Shown: positions 48,745-64,000 of the stretch, piece after piece
How positions within the stretch are numbered: position 1 is the stretch's first letter
Layout: every line of letters begins with the position of its first letter
From: Glandiceps talaboti
Lineage: Eukaryota; Hemichordata; Enteropneusta; Spengelidae
Reading direction: 5' to 3'
Assembly (NCBI RefSeq): GCF_964340395.1
Contig: NC_135552.1
Coordinates: forward strand, 26,239,181-26,303,180
Length of the DNA: 64,000 nucleotides
Program-made: the position numbers and the translations under genes
Notes under the pieces: generated by a model
The model's input: the letters and a program-made list of their open reading frames with translations, nothing else
The model's database searches: none
What the model was told of the DNA's origin: nothing

Positions 48745-51015
48745 TCACATGAATAAGTACAGGTCCTGGACTAAATTGGGTGACTTTGTGCAGGTGAATC
48801 GTTATGTTTGATAGCAAAGTAATTTGTTACGAAGTATAATGTCTTCCTAGCTGTATTATATCTCAACTTTGATCGGTGTTTATTCCGTAAAATGGATTAC
48901 TGTGGACTTAACATCCAGTTCTACGCATCTTACAGGCCCAGTTTGGATTCATAGGCGTGACAACAGTTGTCCGGCAGAGCTGTAGAGAATTTGGTCTAGA
49001 ACATAAGATTGGTCTTAAAATTTGATAAACTCTGTATTTGTCATTACGGTAATGGTGACCAATCTTAGTAACACAATTCCGATGATAACTCAATATTTGC
49101 CGAGAGTTGCCGTTATTCTGTATCAACTTCTTTGTGTTATGTGTACTTTTTATGAATACAGTTACAAACAGTGTATTTTCTATTTGGAGTGTATTGATAA
49201 TACTTTGAATGGAGTTGAACTGTTTTAGTATTTAGTAGTAAGCCTAGTATGTGCAATATATTTCACAAAAGTTTATTTCACAAAATATTGTACGGAATTG
49301 TAAGTTTATGAAATAAACATGATTCTCTTGAACGTGGTTCAATTTTGATTGCATATAATTCGTGAGATCTGTTAAACTCTTCATTCATACATACATACAT
49401 ACATACATACATACATACATACATACATACATACATACATACATACATACATACATACACAGAACAAGTTAGTTGTGAACCAGTGACATGTAGATATAGT
49501 TATGAACCGCATATTACAAAATTGGTACCCGAGAAAAAATTGCATTGTTTCAGCATGGAAAAAAATAATTTGATGTAGGACTGACAATAGAAAAAAGAGC
49601 TGTCGCAGTGATGGAAAAAAAATTGCTGCCATACCCACTTCCTCCACACCCCCCCCCCCCAGAAATCAAATGGTTCTTCCCTACTAACCGGCGCCCTTTG
49701 TAATTATTACAGAAGCCCCCTTGGACTTTCATGGTCTGTACTATCCTTTCTATTTTTGTGTTTGATTACGAATATTCTGATGCTTGGTTTGAATCTTGAC
49801 ATAACCAAATTATAGGTCAGGCTTCTGTGCTTGAACGTTTGAATCTGTTGTAGAGGTGAATTTCCGACTCTCCTGTTCAGGCTCAGTCTGGATGCCAACT
49901 ATAGTTTCTAAACCACATTAAATTGCATCTCATGTATCTCAGGACTTGTAGAGTGACGACTTTGTCAAAACTCTGGGTGGACGTTTAACAGTAACGGTAC
50001 TGTATAGGAACTAGACTAATATTCAGGCTTGATACTCAGTGTCCACTGTATGCATTTTGCTGTATTTGTTGAGGAAAATATGCACTTGAAATTTGTTTAT
50101 CTGTGCACATGCTGTCACTATTTCAGTGTACGTATATGACAGTAGCTGTAATATTCGTGTCCAATTCTAATCTTTGCAACTGAGCATACAACCTGTCCAT
50201 TGTGTGACTGACCTTTGCCCTATTTCCATACACATTAAACGACACACTACCCATACGCTGCTGACAGATGGAATACATGTAGAATGGCTACAAACTCAGC
50301 ATAGTTAACTGTATACAGAGCTCAGGTAGGCTATTGCTACTCAGATATTATAAGATTATTTCAATTATAAGAATGTTGGTCAGGCGATGTATCATGTGTT
50401 TAATAGGCCTACCATTCTACTGGACATGGTCTTGGGTTATGTTTATGGAAATATGGAAATTTACTAAAACACCTGAATGTATTGCCTGGTAGAACCATTA
50501 TAAAACCCATCACAAAGGACAGTTCTTGAATGCAATATCTTTATTATGTGATATAATAGCGTGTGCAAACGTGCTTCGTCAGAATTGCAAACTCTAACAA
50601 AGTGTATTTTCTTGAAAGCTAAAATAAGCGTAGGCAGGTGTGTTTAAGCGATCCAAAGGGAACTAAAAGTAACTAGCATTCTATTCAAGGTGCTAATGTA
50701 ATTTAAACGATGAAAAAAAAATCGATTTTGTCGGTCATAAATGATAACCTTGAACAGTTTAATAATGGCTCTTAGGTATTTTAAGCATGTCTTCGTGCAC
50801 CCAAATACCAACATGGCGGCTAGTTCATTCTAAGTTGTGCTGTGACATGTATTTAGGGTCTGAAGTCACTCTTTGTCTAAATTGTGTTATTGAAGGACTA
50901 TCGTCTGTATTTGTCAATAGGTGGTCGCCATGTTTGACGTGGTTCAACCACTAAACACAATATAGCCTAAGGGCGATGCATTGCATGCATGCCTGTACTC
51001 AGTCTCATTATACAT
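48745..51015. other. Non-coding intergenic DNA
   Basis: Contains the CATA microsatellite (49384-49459), a poly-C run near 49650, and a YY1-like motif CAACATGGCGGCTAG at 50808-50822 with no gene assigned to it. No coding exon is supported. Confidence 0.5.
49384..49459 (+). repeat. (CATA)n microsatellite
   Basis: About 19 uninterrupted units. Confidence 0.97.
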
Positions 51016-51019
51016 ACCT

Positions 51020-51111
51020 AGCTCTGAATTTATACGCTTACGGGGTTGCGACAAGTCTTCAAGACGTCTTCAAGACGTGTCGAAACCCCGTAAGTGTATA
51101 AATCCAGAGCT
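51020..51111. repeat. Near-perfect inverted repeat (about 34-bp stem), miRNA-hairpin-like
   Basis: The left arm starts AGCTCTGAATTTATACGCTT and continues ACGGGGTTGCGACA. The right arm is its reverse complement with three differences (one of them a G-U pair). The short centre is made of CAAGACGTCTTCAAGACG. The length and few mismatches fit a hairpin precursor or a small foldback insertion. Confidence 0.7.
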
Positions 51112-52260
51112 ATACACATATACCAGGCACTATACTAGCTGCAACTGGAATGCTTTTCGAATCATGTTTTGTTGCTTAGATACAATAACTTATTCGTAAT
51201 ATGGTAAACCCTGAATAGTACTCCATTATCTGTGGATAAACGTATTTTGTACCTGTATACATGGTAAATAAAATAAATTGATGGTTGGATGGGTGGGTTC
51301 GCACCCAAAGATTAGTGCCCTCAACAGCGATCATGATTTCAACCTGTTTCTTTACTACCTATGGCTAATGCAGATCACTAATATAGATCAGTGTCTAATT
51401 AATTGTTACAATATGCTGTGATTGTCTGTTCGAAAAAATGACACCTCATGGCCACTTACAACTATTACGTTGATGAATACGACACAGTTAAACATAACTA
51501 ACTGGAGACTAGAATCTTTTATTCTTATTTGTACTCTTGGATAACAAAGAAATCATACGATTCAAAATGTAACACATCACGCCATATTAAATCACACATG
51601 GTATAAACTATTATTTCTCATAAATTATCGTTATGTTTTCCCAATTACATAATTGTGTGCATCCGAGCGATGTTCCTACTCGTAAGATCACTTGGACATA
51701 CCCAAATTCGCCAAAATTGTGTAAATTTGGACTCAATTCCTAAATATAAGATATTTTCAATCGTAACACAACTAGTGCACTGTTTTCACACGGCAACATA
51801 TTCAAATCAAAGTTTTTACTCAAGATTTAAAGTTGCCCCTACACTACCTATATATAATATTGACCACTAATGAACACATACAATGTCTTTTTATAGCTAA
51901 CTACCTAATTTTAGTGAATATGTCTTTGTTCATCTGATCAACCCTTCATTCAGAGCTCATGCCGTAACACTATTGTGGTGGTAGAGGGTGGTTGATTACT
52001 CAAAAACCCAAATACGCCCTTTGGATGTTTATCTATTTTGTTGCGAAGCGAAGAGGGTTATTCACTATTACTGATTAGCATTGCATGCAATTTTGTCCTG
52101 CACACATTGTCCTTATTGTTTTTGTTATCTGCGATATCCACGTCTCAGCTGTCGAATGATTATATTGATATTAGAACTAATACCGATTCTAACATTGAGA
52201 TACCTATGTGTAATTATTTTAACACAAACCCTGCGCTTTTTTTATGACAGAAGAATTACT
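51112..52260. other. Upstream region of the NLR gene
   Basis: Holds the second copy of the dispersed repeat (51799-51940). No TATA box or initiator stands out. The 5' UTR of the NLR gene probably lies in the right part. Confidence 0.4.
51799..51940 (+). repeat. Dispersed repeat, copy 2 (partner at 2810-2956)
   Basis: TACTCAAGATTTAAAGTTGC, CACTACCTA, TTGACCACTAATGAACAC and ACAATGTCTTTTTATA occur in the same order as in copy 1, in the same orientation. Confidence 0.55.
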
Positions 52261-52275
52261 AATCTGCATGTCGCC

Positions 52276-55200
52276 ATGGGCAACAAACATAGTAAACAGA
52301 GAAGACGAAACCGAGAAGATAAAAGTAGTTACCATAACAACAAACCATCTACTGAAGGGGTGAACCAAAATCGAAGAAGAGATGACCAAGCCGATACAAT
52401 TGCAATTGATAAGGATGTTGAATATGATGGAAAGTCTACGGAAGAAGTCAATCCTAAAAAGAAAGATGGCTTGAAAAATAGAGACATGAATTTGGATCAG
52501 TTTACTCTGTTTATTCATGAAATCTCACAAGAAATCTCTGACAGTAAGCGTGTCTGAGTGTTTTATATAATTTACACGTATATTCATGACTTTCAGCTAC
52601 GTGAGCTTTGCTATGGACCATGTGTTGTTTATGTAAATGGTTATTTTCGCTCACAAAAGATAGAGGCCTTATGTATGTACCACAGTTCCCTAATAATACA
52701 CGATATTCGTTAACACTGTTCTTCTAAAAACTTCTTCTGACATAGAAAAAATGGATATACTATCAAATTTGTTAGATATATTTCCCCATATCATTCATAT
52801 TTTAATATACAAGTTGTCCGTAAACATAAAAAATTATATATGCTATTTAATCATTAAGGTTTGTTATATATTTCCCCATGTCATTTATGTATGTTTTATC
52901 GCATGTATGTTTGTGTATGTATCTGTTATAGGTGATTTAAAAAAGTTAAAACACGTGTGCACAGTGATACCAGGACGTGATCGTGATGCAATGCATCATC
53001 CATATGATTTATTTGAAGCATTAACTAAGAATGGTCTACTAAACCAAGACAACCGTCAGTTTGTAGTGAAGATACTTGGACATGCAAGAAGGATAGATCT
53101 AGCACAACAGGTGGAACAATGGACACCTGGATACGCAGAAAAGAACAAAGAAAAACATCCAGGTAGATAATCTAGGGATGCTCAGAATGATAGTGTCAAT
53201 TCCTATCAGAACCCCATTAGTCGATGTATGTATGTATGTATGTATGTATGTATGTATGTATGTATGTATGTATGTATGTGATAAACATGTACTTTTGTGC
53301 AATGTCTTGATATTAATATGTTTATTTAATTCCAGGGATCAATATTTAGTACATATGTGGTATGTTAGGTAAATATAGTCAATTGTCGTTTTATGCATAC
53401 ATTGAGAATGCTATTGTGATTTACTTATCAAACATGTTCCTATTCTAGCCGTCATCGAAGTCTTGACTAATGAAATAATTCAACATTACAAGACAGTGTC
53501 ATCACGTGTGAATCCAGTTCCATGGTGTGGGTTTTTTCAACCTTTGAACTTAGAGCAGATATACACCAATTTAAGACTAGAAAATCACCAGTCAAGGTAT
53601 GTCTATCTGTTACAAAATTATGTGAATTAAATATATTGGGTTGTTTATCGATCATATATCCATGGCAACACTTATTAGCCAATGTACATTTAAGAAGTGT
53701 TTCCTATAAGCTAGCCAATTATATGTATTGCACTTTGTTGCGTTTTCTTGTTGCAACGTATATAAGCAGATCTATTTTGTCACAACAGGTCAAACTTTAT
53801 ATTTCTGATAAATGATAAATATGTTACTTTTGGAACAAGGAAACAAACAAGGACACAAAAAACGCGACAAAACAAGCACTAGCAAACACGCAAATAAACT
53901 ACAAGTTCAAGTATGCATTTGGACGTAGTGTGCATGTAAACTCTGTTTACTGTCGTCGGCATTACTGGGTTAAATTTTTCCACTTCAAAAATACCATGTT
54001 AGTGCATTTAGTTCATGTGAAAGGATTACCATGCATTCATTATTGAGGAAATTGTTATCCTTTTCCTACAGATTGGCACACGAGGTTCTTAGCCTGGAGG
54101 AAATATTCAAACCCCATGAAAGGTGTCAGCTACCAAAGAAAATTATAATTCGCGGAGAACCTGGTACAGGAAAAAGTACTCTGTGCCAAAAACTAGCCTA
54201 TGATTGGTCTTCAAAGAAGCGATACCTGGCGGGGAAATTTGATTTTGTGATTTTGCTTGAAGCACGCAATATGCAGGAGACTGTGAAAGACACAATAGTA
54301 GCACAATTACTTCCAGAGGAGTATCGAAGTAAAACATTCAAAGAACAGTTGTGGAATCATCTATTGAATAACCAAAGTAGAGTTCTATTCATCATTGATG
54401 GCTTAGATGAAGCTTCATCAAAAGTTGCCGCTGAAGTGATGAAATTAGTAGAGTCTCGCGACACTTCAATTGTAGTAACATCTCGTCCATATACTGCACT
54501 AAGTGTTTTAAAACACTTTGACACTTGCATTGTCAATAAAGGGTTTACCTTGGAAGATGGAATAGAATGCATGAAATCATACTTTAAGTATGTAGGTATA
54601 CCAGAGGAAAAGTATAGAAAGTTTCTGTACAAAGTTGGCGATGAATCACAACTATGGGAACTGGCATGCAATCCATTATGTAACATCTATCTATGCATTG
54701 TGTGGGAAGATCATCAACTTGATTTTCCAGCTACTAAATCTGAGCTTTATGATCAACTTCATTATTCGGTTGCGAGAAGATACTGTGATAAAGCAAACAT
54801 AGATGTGAAGGGAAATGCAGTACCAAAAGTCATCGAAGATAGTTTGTTCTACATAGGGGAAATAGCATGGAATGGTCTATATGAAGATAAGTTGCATTTT
54901 GATTTATCCGAGTTAAAATGCAAATACACAGATGATGCCGTGTATGACATAGGATTCTTAACTTTTGATTGTGGGTCATCAAGATTTAAGCCTACAACTC
55001 TTGTGTCATTTCCACATAAAACTGTACAGGAAAGTTTGGCAGCTAGGTACATTGCTTGCACAGAGGGAAGTCACAGGGAGAAAATTTTCGACTGTTTGGC
55101 TAATGGAAGTAAATATCTTACAACAGCACTATTCCTGGTAGGATTTCTTGGCGGCAATGTTGATGCTTTCATGCAAAAGGTAGCAGTCAACCTTGGAGAA

Positions 55201-56061
55201 TGGCTGAAATCCCAGAAAGGTTGTGTGGGTGTGGATACTGTTTCGTTTGATTATGAATTCCCATTCATACCAAAATGTTTGTTTGGGAAAACACTGAAAA
55301 CAGATCAGTTAAATGCAGTGCATCTTACACTGGCCAGTGCTTTAACTCAGTCGTTGCGTCTCTTCAATGATTTAAGTGCAAGGTATCCAGCAAGTAGTGT
55401 CTCTCGAGAGTTACTCCCCATAGAGGGCGAGGAATGGTACAATGACTTCCGATACTACATTCTTGAAATATTTTTGACTTTTCTGAAGCAACCTACTAGT
55501 CATGTCCAACAGCTTTGTTTTGACTTCCCACTCATGTTTAGTGACGCCTTTCAAATGATTTGTGAAAATCTTAAAATAATTCTTTCAGAGAACCGGTCGT
55601 TGAAGAGTATCTCTCTCAAATGTGACATCCACCAACTAGAGGGTCATTTTGTCTGTCCTCACCGTGAGATACTGAAAGTATGTACTGTTCTTAAAGACAA
55701 CAACTACGTTCAAGATATCGACTTTCAATGCAGCATTGTTAATACTGTAGAATACATATCGATCATGGCTTTGGACGACTGGTTCGAGAGGGAAATGAGA
55801 GGGTTCAATTTGAACCAGTTATGTTCATCCTTGGATGCAAATAACTCATTGCAACATGGGAGTATTACCTTTGACAGTAGACTAGAATTTCTTAAGAGGT
55901 ATAATTGCTGTATTGTCCTCGAGTCAAAAGGCGAAAATGATAAATCTTGGGAAATAAAACGTAGGATATATCGAAAAGTTGTTCTCCCTCCAGTCTCAGA
56001 GGAAGAGATTCCACCACCATTACCACCACGCATGCCACTGAACATTTTGAAAAAACAATAA
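52276..56061 (+). CDS. NLR-like receptor: predicted N-myristoylated, DED-NACHT with proline-rich C-terminus
   Basis: Exons 52276-52543, 52932-53162, 53449-53596 and 54072-56061 join in frame to give 878 aa. The ATG is in a strong Kozak context (CGCCATGG). Residues 1-8, MGNKHSKQ, match the myristoylation rule (Gly2, Ser6, Lys7) and are followed by Arg-rich sequence. Residues 70-152 form a death-effector domain (FTLFIHEISQEI, DLKKLKHVC, DLFEALTKNGLL, RRIDLA = RxDL motif), split by intron 1. A linker with LEQIYTNLRLE leads to NACHT: Walker A GEPGTGKST (244-252), Walker B VLFIIDGLDEA, sensor VVTSRP. The helical part contains FPHKTVQESLAARY. No LRRs or WD repeats are seen. The last 20 residues hold PPPLPPRMP, a class II SH3 ligand. 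The family senses danger signals and recruits death-fold partners; ligand and partners are unknown here. An AATAAA overlaps the stop codon. Confidence 0.88.
53224..53279 (+). repeat. (ATGT)n microsatellite in an NLR intron
   Basis: About 14 units in the intron between 53162 and 53449. Confidence 0.97.
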
Positions 56062-56261
56062 ATACGAAGCAGTCAATGCCCCGTGGCTGATGTCTTCATT
56101 AATCATGATTTAATGTCAAAATGACAATCAAACCAGGGTCACTGCTGTCTGAAAACGTCCAACATTATACAACCTCTTGCAGTAGACCATCAGAATCCTT
56201 GATGGGGGCATGTGAGAGACCAATCTGTACAAAAAGTCTTGATTGATATTTTTGACTGTTA

Positions 56262-56522
56262 TGCAGCAGTTGTGGAATCATCTATTGAATAACCAAAGAA
56301 TACCTCTTATCTTGGTTGATGGCCTAGATGAAGTTACAAGCAATGTTACAGATAGACTTAGGAAGTTTGAAGCTATTTCTGTCATAGTAACATCTCGTCA
56401 AGTTGTTCAGAACTACTGTTAACACTTGTACTGTCAAGAAAGGGAGATAGGATAGAATGCATAAAATCATACTCTATGAATGTACACCTGAGGAAAATTA
56501 TAGAATGTTTTCCCACTTGAAA
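56262..56522 (+). pseudogene. Truncated, decayed NACHT fragment downstream of the NLR gene
   Basis: The start is almost the same as the NLR gene at 54345-54375 (QLWNHLLNNQ). It then diverges but keeps a Walker B (LILVDGLDEV) and VIVTSRQ. After that the frame is broken by stops and by shifts, with a recognisable YECTPEENYRMF-like end. Walker A and the N-terminal domains are missing. It is a remnant of a second NACHT gene or a partial tandem copy. Confidence 0.8.
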
Positions 56523-57540
56523 CAATGTTAAACAACTCAGACCAAGTCTATGCATAGATCCTCCGCAAAGGAGCCTATGTTTGTATTACTATAAATTGCA
56601 AAAAAGTCTAAAAAAGAAAGTTTGTTATTATATATTCAATGACAAATATTTACATGTTTTTTAATCGTCTGCAATATATTGAGTTACAAAGACTTGACTT
56701 GTTAATTCAGTTTTTTTTTAAGTGGTCACTTTTAAGCACATTTCACCTTTGATTGCAATAGAATGATATGAATGTGCAATACTGCTTAACTCTCAACTAC
56801 ATACAAGAAGAAACTGACAGTACTTTTCATTTTTGAAACGTTTTGTTTCTGATGTTTATATAATAGTGATACGGAAAATAATAACTCACACAGAATGACA
56901 AGAATAATTATCATAACATTTATTCTTCCATAATATTTCTTTTCTAGAGAATACTAAGCATGGTGGAAGAAAATAACCAAGTGTAGACTCATAAACTCTA
57001 TAAATTGTTGAGTGATACAGAATGTGTTTTATATGTACAGTTTGACTTTCAGTGTATATATATGAGAAATAAGCTAAGAATGTTTTAACACTTGGAAAGT
57101 TCTTAGCTTCTTAGAGACGGACTGCTATTACATGACACATCATTTTAAACACCATAGTTATCAGGCAAAAAACTGATGACTTTTTACGGAATTAAAGTTC
57201 CTTGCTGTTGCGAGATGGAAACATGCTTGTACCCTTTTACTACTCTCTCTACAGGAGGTGGGGGAGGGGGGTTTATTTGTTTGTACACAAATAAATACAA
57301 GTTGAATAAAAGAATTTTATATTGTCAGAACTTGGTCAAATATCACTGCTTTTGTCCAAATTTTGAATGACAGCTGTCACAATGGAAACTGCTTTGAATT
57401 GTTGGCCATGACGAAAAGCTTAGTTAGTGTTCTGGGCTGATACTGATACATGGTGCTAACAGTTACATAGTCTGATCCAGACAGTTTGTATTCAGTGAAT
57501 GACTGCTAATTCACATTAAAAAAATTGTATTGAAGTATTG
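56523..57540. other. Intergenic DNA between the NLR relic and PSMC3
   Basis: No gene is seen. A G-rich stretch lies at 57254-57270. TTTATT near 57271 would be a minus-strand AATAAA and could serve PSMC3, about 280 bp after its stop. Confidence 0.45.
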
Positions 57541-57554
57541 TCACAACAAATAAA

Positions 57555-63798
<6,244 letters not shown>

Positions 63799-64000
63799 CT
63801 GTAATCACACAAAACAATATTGGAATGAGGAAGGGTGATACACTGATGCCTAAAAAAAAAGACATTATACATGTATCAAATTAGTCATTGATACATGTGT
63901 CCTTAACCTACTGATATCATTCCACTAGCATTACAATCTCTTGTGGCAGTTTATTCAGCATGACTCTACAAACAGGGGGTGTTGGTACATTTTTTCAACA

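Noticed and set aside
54143-56045. Minus-strand frames opposite the NLR exon
   Set aside because: Shadows of the plus-strand coding exon; no domains.

Overview
The window is animal nuclear DNA. Genes are split by many introns with GT-AG borders, AT-rich intergenic DNA is full of micro- and minisatellites, and every recognisable protein is a metazoan orthologue. The combination of a DED-NACHT immune receptor, a single U1A/U2B''-type snf gene, long introns and frequent ACATGTACATGT palindromes suits a marine invertebrate. A non-vertebrate deuterostome (hemichordate or lancelet type) is my best guess, but the sequence alone does not fix the phylum. I see no bacterial, organellar, viral or retroviral material and no recognisable LINE.

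Layout, left to right. (1) 1-2137, minus: the 5' part of a U1A/U2B'' (SNF) splicing-factor gene, with a YY1-type promoter motif near 2385. (2) 2.4-5.5 kb: non-coding, with an old TIR element carrying a tRNA-like SINE head, an AAG tract and a long GA tract. (3) A CRE-bearing promoter-like region near 5.5 kb, then about 10 kb of non-coding DNA with a 1.1-kb array of a 33-bp repeat. I infer this is the first intron of SHOC2. (4) 15.9-29.4 kb, plus: complete SHOC2, 15 coding exons, 544 aa. (5) 29.4-34.8 kb: non-coding, with a 500-bp tetranucleotide array, a perfect GC-rich hairpin and a 416-bp foldback element directly upstream of the next promoter. (6) 34.8-37.8 kb, plus: complete RPL32. (7) 40.7-47.0 kb, minus: a secreted or ER-luminal EF-hand protein of the MCFD2/CGREF1 type with a Gln/His-rich tail. 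Its introns hold a 57-bp repeat array and a TIR element. (8) 47.1-52.2 kb: mostly non-coding, with a TTAA-flanked foldback element, an orphan open frame and a miRNA-like hairpin. (9) 52.3-56.1 kb, plus: an NLR-like gene with a predicted N-myristoylation signal, a death-effector domain, NACHT and a C-terminal SH3-ligand-like tail, followed by a decayed NACHT fragment. (10) 57.6-63.8 kb, minus: PSMC3 (26S proteasome Rpt5), lacking only its N-terminal exon(s), which lie beyond the right edge.

The genes do not form a pathway. Most are housekeeping (splicing, RAS-RAF signalling, ribosome, secretion, proteasome), with one innate-immunity receptor among them. The most unusual structural feature occurs in both SHOC2 and PSMC3: the end of a coding exon, with its 5' splice site, is tandemly duplicated into the following intron. 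In SHOC2 the 90-bp unit keeps the reading frame, so seven phase-matched donors could each be spliced to the last exon, adding 0 to 6 extra 30-residue units to the LRR protein. In PSMC3 the 59-bp unit breaks the frame, so only the first donor gives a normal protein.
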